This document shows, piece after piece, positions 36,001-42,398 of a DNA stretch of 64,000 bases. The notes under the pieces were generated by a model. That model was not told where the DNA came from. It saw only the letters and a program-made list of their open reading frames with translations, and did no database searches. Numbering within the stretch: the first letter of the stretch is position 1; each line of letters begins with the position of its first letter. A program made the position numbers and the translations under genes. The stretch is from Ilex aquifolium (lineage: Eukaryota; Streptophyta; Magnoliopsida; Aquifoliales; Aquifoliaceae): NCBI GenBank assembly GCA_951799425.1, contig OX637392.1:38702593-38766592 (forward strand), given 5' to 3'.

Positions 36001-36315
36001 CTCCATGGCCTTCAAATACTCATCAAACGAAGGCTTGAATTCAAACTCTTTCTCAATACTCCCACCACCCAGCACCATATTATCTGACTCTCCTTCCAGT
36101 AAAACAGTAACTTTACCAGAACTACACATCTGCGAACCCAAAATGCTTTTCCACTCCACCTTCCTCATTTCCAAGGCAGAACCAAAAATGGGTCTTCGAG
36201 CAATTGAAAACCCAGATGGAAAATTTAAATTCATGGTATATTTTGATGCCAAAATTCCATCTTTTCCAATACAAGAGGCACCCATTTGAGCATTTGTCAC
36301 AATTATCACCACCAT
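1..36315 (-). CDS. EMB2279: EMB2279/SOT5-like chloroplast P-class PPR protein, 3' end beyond window
   Basis: Split gene with eight visible coding exons (listed separately) whose phases join without any frameshift. The product has a basic, Lys/Arg/Ser-rich N-terminal region of about 300 residues with a motif reading [15 protein letters not shown]. It then passes through [18 protein letters not shown] into tandem PPR helical pairs. Order and wording match what I know of Arabidopsis At1g30610 (EMB2279/SOT5), which is chloroplast-targeted and needed for splicing of plastid rpl2 and trnK introns. P-class PPR proteins bind single-stranded RNA, two residues per repeat reading one base. The stop codon and last PPRs lie off the left edge. 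The gene spans over 36 kb because its introns are filled with transposons. All exons seen are open with plausible splice sites, so I infer a functional gene. The start could be the ATG at 36315 or ten codons later; an in-frame TAG lies eight codons upstream of the first. The orthologue call rests on remembered sequence. Confidence 0.88.
100..2017 (-). other. EMB2279 intron 7 (1.9 kb)
   Basis: GTAGGT donor and TTCACAG acceptor. A 25-base stretch around 1658-1702 is directly repeated (both copies contain TGATATTTCATGTATGCTTG). Otherwise I see nothing in it. Confidence 0.75.
2018..2175 (-). CDS. EMB2279: EMB2279 exon 7
   Basis: Two bases plus 52 codons: [40 protein letters not shown] and [12 protein letters not shown]. 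Of two nearby AG acceptors (TATAG/TTATAG/TG) the first restores the Val codon split after exon 6. The donor is CAA/GTAGGT. Confidence 0.92.
2253..2343 (-). CDS. EMB2279: EMB2279 exon 6
   Basis: 30 codons plus one base: [20 protein letters not shown] followed by [10 protein letters not shown]. The acceptor is GGAGCAG and the donor AAAG/GTAAGT. Only 77 bases of intron separate it from exon 7. Confidence 0.9.
2344..7139 (-). other. EMB2279 intron 5 (4.8 kb, GC-AG)
   Basis: GC donor and GGAGCAG acceptor. Contents: non-coding sequence (2.4-4.7 kb, with a 118-codon frame at 4378-4734 I do not recognise), an LTR-leader fragment with a C22 run (about 4.9-6.05 kb), then AT-rich sequence without features to 7.1 kb. 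Confidence 0.75.
4900..6050 (+). repeat. LTR/leader fragment, same type as 24.9-25.7 kb
   Basis: Shares with the 25-kb and 41-kb fragments the stretch around GGTATAAG..GAATTAGGTT and the terminal CCTATTCAACC followed by a C-run (22 C at about 5991-6012). Strongly diverged, with no coding domain attached. Bounds are approximate. Confidence 0.45.
7140..7253 (-). CDS. EMB2279: EMB2279 exon 5 (GC donor)
   Basis: 38 codons in phase 0: [20 protein letters not shown] followed by [18 protein letters not shown]. The acceptor is GTATGTAG. The exon must end at GAG to join VMFECGKYN of the next exon. The bases that follow are GCAATA, so this intron would be GC-AG. No GT gives the family sequence. Confidence 0.88.
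7975..8297. mobile_element. GTTTCG-rich non-autonomous DNA transposon (MITE-like)
   Basis: Ends form an imperfect terminal inverted repeat, TCAAGGATCAAAATTTCA against TCAATGATCAAAATATCG. The element is flanked by TGTCAG on both sides. The interior carries repeated GTTTCG/CGAAAC motifs near both ends. No coding capacity; superfamily not certain (hAT-like by general resemblance). Confidence 0.55.
9250..9860. repeat. Degenerate TTTTTCACT-type minisatellite
   Basis: Many irregular repeats of TTTTTGAGTTCACTATTTTTCACT-like units (roughly 9-25 bases), plus-strand T-rich. No ORF of significance. Confidence 0.6.
10427..11773. mobile_element. Non-autonomous hAT-like DNA transposon
   Basis: Flanked by an exact 8-base duplication ATTGTGAT (10419-10426 and 11774-11781), which lies inside the copia RT frame so both borders are certain. 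Terminal inverted repeat CTAAGAAGCAC against CTAGGAAGTAC. The ends are rich in GGACACG-type motifs (ACACGACACAGACAC; GTGTCCGACACCTGTCC). No transposase. An 8-base duplication with short inverted repeats fits hAT. It carries a nested MITE. Confidence 0.75.
10564..11121. mobile_element. Mutator-type MITE with long inverted repeats, nested
   Basis: 558 bases, flanked by the 9-base duplication TTATTTATA (10555-10563, 11122-11130). The two ends are inverted copies of each other for about 220 bases, beginning GGGTTAATTGC. A 9-base duplication with long terminal repeats is diagnostic of Mutator-like elements. Non-coding. Confidence 0.88.
12321..14356 (-). mobile_element. Non-autonomous LTR retrotransposon, copy A
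   Basis: Minus-strand element with a 5' LTR at 13955-14356 (402 bases) and a 3' LTR at 12321-12646 cut short at its far end. On the minus strand the 5' LTR runs TGATAGAGATTG to CTTACATCA. It is followed by ATTTGGTATCAGAGCC, the primer-binding site for initiator tRNA-Met. The 1.3-kb interior encodes one ORF (12600-13193) and no protease, integrase or RT. Copy B at 17845-24895 is the same family. Copy A sits in a copia RNase H and has lost its outer 3' end together with part of its host, presumably by deletion. Confidence 0.8.
12600..13193 (-). CDS. ORF of LTR element copy A, unknown function
   Basis: 197 codons. Sequence landmarks in order are [40 protein letters not shown], a Pro/Gln-rich linker, [16 protein letters not shown], and a C-terminal segment with [20 protein letters not shown]. 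The last dozen or so codons lie inside the 3' LTR. The frame extends upstream (MVINAEL) with two stops, so the intact ancestral ORF was longer. I recognise no gag zinc knuckle, protease or other known domain; the N-terminus looks helical. Copy B carries the same protein with different stops, so the frame was once under constraint in the family. It could be a diverged gag-like or accessory protein; that is inference. Confidence 0.6.
   Translation of the reverse strand: MDSLHKSMEYIHEGVHKLATIFGVKLPNKNLVDKVDFDSSSSPIDHQQIVEQALPQEVPSQPQALVELNDELKLDTFDEPKSFPHHTSIAFDKSISKDLLTEEVKGVSKGAITMELSPLVYMLPSPILVSMDKIVKNVTHQQIVFYYGDLQCYFFGTQASLDFLDFLWPSNSQKRVFFSWEELIEIEKELDEFKLKN
14357..14670 (+). mobile_element. 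Copia 3' end and LTR fragment
   Basis: Continues the copia interrupted by copy A: the end of RNase H ([20 protein letters not shown], then KPLTQ), a purine tract (GAAAAGAGAG), then an LTR starting TGTTAGAATTC at about 14491 and running to about 14663. No matching 5' LTR is visible. Confidence 0.65.
14867..15058 (-). CDS. EMB2279: EMB2279 exon 4
   Basis: Exactly 64 codons, phase 0 at both ends. The product includes [40 protein letters not shown] and [15 protein letters not shown], with typical PPR helices and the PDxVxYNA turn. The acceptor is CTTCTCCAG and the donor GCT/GTGAGT. Confidence 0.93.
15189..15270 (-). CDS. EMB2279: EMB2279 exon 3
   Basis: 82 bases giving one base plus 27 codons. 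The product is [20 protein letters not shown] followed by KVFCAMQ, a PPR helix pair. The acceptor is GAAACCAG and the donor CAG/GTATCT. It follows a 15.1-kb intron and is separated from the next exon by only 130 bases. Confidence 0.92.
16150..16950 (-). pseudogene. Copia RT/RNase H remnant with partial LTR
   Basis: The minus strand from about 16950 reads FMHSPHDS, then a damaged [10 protein letters not shown] stretch. Next is an open segment (16739-16320) with the RNase H sequence [38 protein letters not shown] and [17 protein letters not shown]. This is followed by an LTR-like region (16150-16319) resembling 27239-27435. Catalytic residues are eroded. Confidence 0.75.
18274..21651 (-). pseudogene. 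Copia pol (protease-integrase-RT-RNase H), two nonsense codons
   Basis: Domains in order: protease with [13 protein letters not shown]; integrase with [13 protein letters not shown] and CEACQLSKH (HHCC zinc binding) and the DDE core around HSDVWG, FVDDYSR and [18 protein letters not shown] with [40 protein letters not shown] and [11 protein letters not shown]; RNase H with [11 protein letters not shown] and DNQTAIHIA. Two TGG codons have become stops: TGA at 19506-19504 (after AANLD) and TAG at 18570-18568 (after SELT). Otherwise the frame is uninterrupted over 1.1 thousand codons, so the copy is recent but not autonomous. Confidence 0.93.
21652..22477 (-). repeat. Leader of the copia: CCGGTTCAG minisatellite plus CCACCACA tract
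   Basis: Where gag is expected, 21660-22040 consists of irregular repeats built from CCGGTTCAG and GGTCCAG. They are open in the pol frame up to a TAG at 21660-21658. 22150-22400 is a CACCACCACA-rich tract containing two copies, 115 bases apart, of a segment with GCGATCACTACAGTCGATCG. No CX2CX4HX4C motif and no gag-like sequence is visible. Confidence 0.75.
23245..23918 (+). pseudogene. ORF of LTR element copy B, broken
   Basis: Starts [20 protein letters not shown] and contains [20 protein letters not shown] and [10 protein letters not shown], then an in-frame TGA at 23632-23634. After it the frame drifts, with a second stop, but still shows [12 protein letters not shown] and [20 protein letters not shown]. 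It ends just inside the 3' LTR. Same protein as copy A. No recognised domain. Confidence 0.6.
23951..24548. mobile_element. Solo LTR (598 bp) inside copy B 3' LTR
   Basis: Begins TGATGATGCAC, ends CTAAGCTCGTCA, and is flanked by ATATT (23946-23950, 24549-24553). The other LTR of copy B gives the uninterrupted site TATTATATTAGTTAG. Non-coding. Confidence 0.82.
25220..25531. repeat. Exact 156-bp tandem duplication
   Basis: The stretch beginning CACTATGTATTTGATGAATT is immediately repeated with no difference seen (25220-25375 and 25376-25531), within the LTR/leader fragment. The sibling copy near 41 kb has it once. Confidence 0.9.
25639..26000 (-). pseudogene. Short copia RT remnant
   Basis: The minus strand reads [18 protein letters not shown], the RT/RNase H boundary motif (GRYQRLVGKLIYLSHTRPD in intact copies), with badly eroded RT sequence on the higher-coordinate side. 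Confidence 0.55.
27239..27435 (-). mobile_element. Short copia LTR (solo or fragment)
   Basis: About 197 bases, plus-strand TGTTAAACTCC to CACATTCCAACA. Preceded by ACTCAGAATACCA, a decayed complement of the initiator-Met primer site. Resembles the LTR portion at 16150-16341. Confidence 0.55.
30375..30566 (-). CDS. EMB2279: EMB2279 exon 2 (first PPR region)
   Basis: 192 bases. The acceptor is TTTGGCAG. The product reads [20 protein letters not shown] and continues with [20 protein letters not shown] and [20 protein letters not shown]. It ends two bases into an Arg codon at donor AG/GTACTT. The length fits one base, 63 codons and two bases, so both flanking phases agree. Confidence 0.92.
30857..31018 (+). 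mobile_element. tRNA-derived SINE
   Basis: Pol III B-box-like CACAAATTCGAGTCATT is preceded by a degenerate A-box. It is followed by GAGTAAGGTTGTTTCATCTG, GACCCTCCCCAGGCCCAC, CATTCACTAGATTACCCTTT, an arrangement I know from a widespread family of plant SINEs. The weak flanking match CCTTTAT on both sides is too short to prove borders. Confidence 0.55.
31330..31500 (+). mobile_element. Copia 3' tail
   Basis: [13 protein letters not shown]-like end of RNase H, purine tract ACTTGAGAGGGAG, then the start of an LTR TGTTGAGAGTATT. Truncated by the LINE that follows. Confidence 0.5.
31500..34434 (+). pseudogene. 5'-truncated, degenerate L1-type LINE
   Basis: Begins in the linker before RT ([20 protein letters not shown]). 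RT pieces follow with frameshifts and stops: [37 protein letters not shown] and [11 protein letters not shown], where the catalytic ADD is lost. The C-terminal zinc-binding RT-associated region reads [20 protein letters not shown] and [20 protein letters not shown]. Ends with a short A run. Endonuclease domain absent. No clear target duplication. Confidence 0.85.
34795..34905 (+). mobile_element. Rearranged SINE fragment
   Basis: GCATCTCTCTTGTGATCTGA followed by GGTTTCGAGTCTCCGAATAG resembles the promoter half of the SINE type seen at 30.9 kb. The next part (CTGCAGTGCACGAGGCTC) looks like an inverted piece of the same SINE tail. Low certainty. Confidence 0.35.
35402..36315 (-). CDS. EMB2279: EMB2279 exon 1 (N-terminal domain)
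   Basis: Open for about 305 codons, starting [20 protein letters not shown] and rich in Lys, Arg, Glu and Ser through the middle, as in the non-PPR N-terminus of EMB2279. No clear cleavage site of a transit peptide is visible. The exon ends two bases into a codon (AAG TG) at a GTTAGT donor; joining to exon 2 gives KLAK-C-LNGAD, matching the family. A 300-codon frame antisense to this exon is a by-product of its codon bias. Confidence 0.85.
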
Positions 36316-36620
36316 AGCCCGACAATTGAACTCAAACTACTTCTAATAATCCCCATGCACATACACACATATATGTGTATTAAAACTTAAAGCGTCATGT
36401 GCTTACTGTAAATGCCGTTTTGGACTCCCTCTTCGATTCGGAATTCGCTGAAAGATGCGTTCAGGTGTTCTTGGGCTGAATAAGAAGTAATGGATGGTAA
36501 AGATCCTGAAGGAGTAAAGAAGTGAGAGAGACGCTCTCATGTCTTTACCCTGTTCTCGCGATTTACCCTGTTCTCGCGACTAGCCACTAGGATTAAGGAG
36601 AAGATGAAATTACATTTTGA
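36316..36620 (-). promoter_or_regulatory. 5' flank / leader of EMB2279 with possible uORF
   Basis: Holds an exact tandem doublet of TTTACCCTGTTCTCGCGA (36544-36561 and 36562-36579). Next comes an ATG at 36540 opening 44 codons that run into a plausible GTAAGC donor at 36406-36401. A candidate acceptor ending TTATTAG lies at about 36346. If this small intron is spliced, the upstream frame terminates before the main ATG, so it reads as an upstream ORF in a two-part leader and not as the protein N-terminus. Leader length and transcription start are inferred. Confidence 0.4.
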
Positions 36621-37006
36621 CCCCTTCAGCACAATCTAACTTTGTCCCGTCAATTATTACGTCAATTATTTTGTTCTATCTTATTAGTATAGATTACGTC
36701 AATTATTTTCGTCTTGCACAGAAACCAGATGTCCCACATGTTTTAGATAAAAAAAATATCCAACTATGTAATAAATATATTTTTCCATTGTCTACAATGA
36801 GGAAATATGAAATTAATAACTACAATTGAAAATGTAAAGTTGAAATTGAGATAGTTGATAGAGTAATGTGAAATCATTAATTATAATTGAAGGCATGTTG
36901 TAACAAACTCGATAGTTGATGAGCAATATGAGAGAAGAGACATAATTCAGGGGTCAAAATATAATTTACCCCAAGCATGCTTTAAAAATGTTTTTATTTT
37001 TATTTT
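36620..37006. other. Intergenic, AT-rich
   Basis: TTATTACGTCAATTATTTTG-like short direct repeats; nothing else recognised. Confidence 0.5.
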
Positions 37007-37321
37007 GGGTAAATCCCATTTTATTCGACACAAAAATTCTCAATTTGTCCCTTAAATGATTAATTTTTCTACATTACCCCTTCAAAAAAATAAAAACAAT
37101 GTAATGTGATCTACCATCTTATTTATGTTTGGTCGTCCGTCTGTTTTGTGATTCCTGATTGGTTGATTTGGCGCAAAATTGACGGACAATCAAACGAAAA
37201 TAAGACCATGAACCACATTGTAATGTTTTTATTTCTTTGAGAGGACAATGTGGGAAAATTAATTATTCGATGGATAAACTGAGAATTTTTGTATATTTCA
37301 GGAGGTAAATAGAATTTTCCC
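37007..37321. mobile_element. Mutator-type MITE
   Basis: 315 bases with inverted ends (GGGTAAATCCCATTTTATTC against GGGAAAATTCTATTTACCTC) extending well over 100 bases on each side. Flanked by the 9-base direct repeat TTTTATTTT. The duplication is low-complexity, so the flanking evidence is weaker than for the element at 10.56 kb. Confidence 0.7.
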
Positions 37322-37711
37322 TTTTATTTTTATTCTTTCTTTCTTTCTTTTTTAATCGACTTGTCTCTCTAATTTAAAAAAATATTAGATGTAACGGTGA
37401 CACTGCATTATCAATGACATGTGGTGTCACCAACCAGTGATAGAATACCAAGTGAATTTAGTGGGCTCCCTACTTTTACTGATTACCAATAACTACCTCT
37501 ATCATGTTAGAATAGTGGGGTTCATCAATCCTATTTATTTTTTATAATTGATTAGTGTCACCACGTGGCATTAATGATATGGTATCACACACTCTTAATT
37601 TTATTAAAAATATACGCACTTATGCTGGGGCTTTTGGACTTACTTTGACAACATTGTCAAAAAATGTTGGGAAACATAAAACATTAACAACATTTGTTGT
37701 TACTAGTTAAT

Positions 37712-39050
37712 TGTTGGGTGCTCATTCTTACATTATTTTATAGCTAACATATTCACTTTAAACTTGTTAGTAGACTAACTTGCTTTGTTTAGCTTTTTTT
37801 GCGATTAATGCGTTGATTTTGTGTTTGCAGGTAGTCTAGGTGTAAAAGTATATGTGGAGTATGATGAAAATGGCTTTGGACAAGTTAGAATTGAGGATGA
37901 TCCATTAGAAGTGAAGTCGAAGTTCTTAGAGAAGAAATTTATAAAAGATAGGTTCTATCGGTAGTAAACCAACCGGTAGAAGGGTGCTAAAATGATGAAT
38001 CTACTGGTAGAAGTTGGGTTCTACCTGTAAGAAAGAAGACAGTGTATAAGATATCAGTAAGTAGAAGGTGTTTCTACCGGCACTAGAACACTCTAGAATA
38101 GGTTTTACCGATAGGTAGAAGGTGTTTCTACTAGTAGCAGAACTCTCTGGAATATGTTCTATCAATAGTTGATCAATGTTCTACCAATAGAAGCAACTAC
38201 GAGCATTTGAAGATCAAGGTTCTACCGCTAGTTGATCAATGTTCTACCAGTATGTCGTGCAACAGAATGTAGTTTTACCGGTGGGTATCAATATTCTATT
38301 GGTAGGTCGAGGTAGATTTTGACGAGAAACTATAATTTGAGTCTGATTTTGTCATATCTTTTAGGGATTCTCTACAAATAAGAAGATCAGATATTTTAGG
38401 AGAAGATATGCACGAAGATATTGAAGAAGATATTTTATTCTTTGAATTTAAGTATGTCTTTTTCAATACTTTGCTTTAATTTTATAGTCATGAGTGAGTA
38501 ATTTCCTTTTCGGATGATCGAGGAGGGATTCCCAACCTATGAACTAGGGTTTTACAATATATGTGATTTACTGATTGAATAATTCTTTTCGGAATCCAAA
38601 TTGATTGGCCATATCTTTTATCATTTGTAGACAATTGGTTTTGGTATGAATGATTATTGGAGTACCTACAATCAATTGGATACAAATTCTTCCATCAATA
38701 TATTTGTCACCAAAATCATTATTTTCACTAATTAAGATTTTTACTGAATATTATTCGTCTGAGGGAGTTTGATTATGAACTCGTATAAGTTATAGATTTA
38801 GAGTATAAATTCATGTTCATAGCTGGAATGAAATCCGAAGATTATTTGGTTCTTTTTCTTAATTGAATTTTCACTTAGTTTAGTTAGTTACCAACAATTC
38901 TCAACTTTAAAGAACTTTTTACTTTAATCATCCTTGATTACCAAAGATTTCCATGAGAAGATAACCTTGGAATTTTGTTCCAAGTTACTACACGATAACT
39001 TCTCTTACGATTGAGAGCTACATGAAAATCTACGCATTTGAGGGTAAGCA
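37712..39050. mobile_element. Candidate solo LTR (1.34 kb)
   Basis: Starts TGTTGGGTGCTCATT, ends AGGGTAAGCA, flanked by TTAAT on both sides. Interior around 37.94-38.33 kb contains repeated GTTCTACCGGTAG-like motifs, and GTGTTTGCAG at 37822 recalls the leader of some Ty3-gypsy LTRs. The short AT-rich flanking repeat could be chance. Confidence 0.42.
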
Positions 39051-39558
39051 TTAATCTTGAATCTAAACCTCTTTCAGAATAAAAGTGGTTTTATTGTCAA
39101 ACACTTCTATATTAGGCCATCCAATAGTGACTCAAATTTTTTGAGTAAAAAAATTAATTTGATAAACCCAATTTTATACTCAGATTTTAAGCCTGGGGGA
39201 GAATCAAAAAGTTGAAATGATAGCAAATGATGTTTGGTAAGAGGAAAGATACATAGAAATAATGCGTAGAGACTAGTGAAGATCGACAAAGACACTAACA
39301 CAAACAATTTTAGTTGACTATAGTGACTAGTGAGAAGCAAAGAAGCACAAACATAAGGGTTGTGGTTGATTTGATTTTTTCGTAGATTTGGCTATAATTT
39401 TTTCAGTTGTGTTGTTTTGGGAAAGGGAGAAACTATGTGAATCTTCCCTCGCGATTATACATGTGGAGCGCATGACACTGCCTAGGGTAGGGTTGAATCG
39501 GTCTTTTTAAAACTTTAAGCTTGGATGACAACCAAATTAAACATATTACTACCGTAAT

Positions 39559-40989
39559 TGTTGTCTGAATTTGATATTGACAATTTACGTGCAAGTATAC
39601 ACGATCAACAAGTAATAAAGTGATAAGTAGAGTATCATTCCCATGGAGAATTATTGCTAATAACTTCCAAATACTAACTTTCTATCAATTCGATTTTATT
39701 TAAACAATTGGAATTGAACTATGGAATTACTAATTTAAGACTAAATCTAAAATTACTGAACAATGAGTGATTTTACCGGATAAAAGAATTTAAGATTACA
39801 ACTTCCCCTAATGCTTCGTATAAATCTTTTCACTCTCTTTCCAGTTAATTGATCAAATTAAGTTGTTAACTAAGACTTCAAAATTATTTATCAAACCTCT
39901 TCCGATAGTTAGATAAACTTATCTCTCCCAATTAAATTACTATATTCCTACGCAAAATAAGTTGGAATAGATTCATTAAGTTCAAACTCTCATAAAAGTT
40001 ACATACGGCATATAGGTATATTCATATCCTATACACAAACACAGTTATTCAATCCTAAGAAGAATCAACCAGACGCATGTCATCATATTCCGATCTATAC
40101 CTAGAACTTATCTCTCAATTTCATCTAGGTTATCAAATTAATTGTTGGCCAAATAATCATATATTAAACACAAAATATGATAAACAACTCATATATGATC
40201 AATAAGAACTAGAAACGAGAGTAGATCAATTTAACTAAACATCAGTTTCCGTTGCAATCTTAATAAAAATTTAGTTTATAATGTAATTGAAAAACATCAT
40301 CATCAAATTAAACAACATCTCAAAAAATCAAGAACTAAAAGTAAGAGAAAATGAATGAAAACTTAGTTGCAATCTTCAATCTCTCTCTAGCCTTCAATCC
40401 CGATTTTCTTCGTGTTGATTCCTTCGATTCTTGCCTTCAATTTTCTATCAATCATTGGTCCTTCTTCTCAATAGCAACCCCCAAAATTAGTATATTTATA
40501 TCCTAGCTCAAACCCTAGCATATATTTAGCATTAGAGTTCAATTTCGGCCCAAAAACAAGTCAGAATTTGCGTCCCCATTAAAACAAGCGTCTAGGCGCT
40601 TAAAATCAGCACAGGGGCGCTAACTTTCTGCCTTTCAAGCGCCTAGGCGCTTAAAATCAGCACAGGGGCGCTAACTTTCTGCCCTTCAAGCACCTAGGCG
40701 CTTAAAATCAGCACAGGGGCGCTAACTTTCTGCCCTTCAAGCGCCTAGGCGCTGATCCCTTTTTAAGCCTAGAGCTTCCCTTGTTGCTTAGTCTTCAAAA
40801 ATCAAACACTTAGGCTCCCAAATGACCTTATTTCCTTCCAAACGATTATGTTTAAACTTCCAAATGATAATTCCTACAAAATAACATTAAAACACACAAA
40901 ACAAATAAAAATGAACATAAAATACTTGAAAACTTGCAATTTCACCAAGTCAAGAGTACTCAATTCGTAGGTATAAAACTCACTCATCA
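39559..40989. mobile_element. Solo LTR (1.43 kb)
   Basis: TGTTGTCTGAATTTG to AACTCACTCATCA, flanked by GTAAT (39554-39558, 40990-40994). The sibling fragment at 25.57 kb reads straight through this point (GAAGTAATTGAGGTAGTAAT), proving the insertion. Contains the motif GTGCAAGTATACACGATCAA known from plant Ty3-gypsy LTRs and a 51-bp tandem array. Confidence 0.82.
40588..40758. repeat. 51-bp tandem repeat, 3.3 copies
   Basis: Units start at 40588, 40639, 40690 and 40741 (partial), each beginning with GCGCCTAGGCGC or a one- to two-base variant, itself a palindrome. Lies inside the solo LTR. Confidence 0.92.
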
Positions 40990-42398
40990 GTAATTGCCTC
41001 TTTTCACAATGATTAATCAATTAATGGTGAGAATCCCCTTTTTAACCAAGTCAACCCATGAACCCATGAAGATTATTATATTTATTTTATTAATTAATCA
41101 CTCAACACTCAATCTCATGAGGATCCTAACCCAATTACCCAATCCTTTTGATGCACACCTATGGATGATAAAGATATTCAATCAATCACATAGTGTGCAT
41201 TTGTGCTCAAATTGTAAATGAGTATGAAAATACTATAAAAAACACAAGTAATTTGTTGACGCAGAAACCCTCCTTTGGAAAAAGCGCAGGGAACCTTCTC
41301 GGTTCATCAAAACCTAATCTATTTTCCTAAAATCAGCTTACAAGTACTCGAGTCTTATACATCAACCAATATTATGGTTAGATGCTCCTTTCTTTCAATA
41401 AGCCTCTCTGCCGAAGTGCCTTTCCGACGTCTTGGGTAGTTTCACTTGGATTCACAATCGCAATGGATCATGTAGGCCTCGAGCAATCTTGAGCACACCA
41501 ACTATCCTCGGTATGCACACTCCAATGCGTTTGGTTTTCAACCAATCAAGATCTTTTTGACCAAGTTATGAGGTTGGATAAGAATCACTAGATGGTAGCC
41601 TTATGTCTTGGGGATCTAGGGTTGTGGTAGAAGCTCTCTAGGTAGAAGATAAGATTTTTCTCTCAAAATACTCACAAAGAGGATTACCCTAGGTGTAGAA
41701 AAGGCTTTCCATAGTTATAAGTCCGAAATAAGGCAATCTTGGTCAACATGAAAATTAAAATTCGTGAACGAACGCTCGAACCGTGGGAGGGCATTCAAAG
41801 GGTCATGGTCACTGGAATGAAAAACAAATTTCAAACCGACCTAGTAAAGCAAGATCGCTTGAGCGACCTCTAGACCACTCAAGCGACCTCAAAGGGCAAC
41901 CCCTGTTGTCCTTCGTTTAACCTCTGCCCTTCTTTTCCTTAAGTCGTGAAAAGACCGCTCTACTGAAGGCTAGCGATTATAGGGTGGTCCCTATTGGATT
42001 TTTAATCTTAAAACCATGCAAAAAACTTATCTTCTTGAACACACTAAAGGGTGTTGCTCAAGAGGGATCCGATGATAGCTCAATTCTATGTTTTCAAAAC
42101 GCACAAGAGTCATCAAGATACCTGGCACAAAAGTTCATACACTCTTCCATCAAATAACCTTTTGCTATTGAAGCCTCTGGATGAGCTTAATTGTGCACAT
42201 ATTGTTTTAGAGTGAGAAGGTACCTATAAGCACATTAGGACACAAAATATTGACACAAAAGATGGATAAATGTACTCTTAAAACCTCATTTGTATCACAC
42301 CCTTTCTTTAATCAAGAAACACATACCTCTCAATAGGGTACATTCATCTAAACTGCACTAGTCCGACAATCATTGCTTTCTCAGCCAGATGCATAGGG

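Larger units (their letters stand above)
39400..42150 (-). mobile_element. Long-LTR retroelement fragment 2 (SIRE-like), minus strand
   Basis: Reverse-oriented sibling of the 17.2-25.7 kb fragment, read from about 42.15 down to 40.99 kb and, after an inserted solo LTR, from 39.56 to about 39.4 kb. It gives uninterrupted sequence where copy B is inserted in the other fragment. Non-coding. Confidence 0.65.

Noticed and set aside
35387-36289. 300-codon open frame on the plus strand
   Set aside because: Exactly antisense to EMB2279 exon 1; Ser/Leu/Pro-rich composition is the complement of a Lys/Arg/Glu-rich coding strand. No domain.
36407-36540. Transit-peptide-like frame as the true N-terminus of EMB2279
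   Set aside because: Its donor leaves two codon bases and no downstream AG gives the matching phase without a stop; kept only as a possible uORF.
40588-40758. CRISPR-like regular repeat
   Set aside because: Contiguous tandem units with no unique spacers, in a plant LTR.
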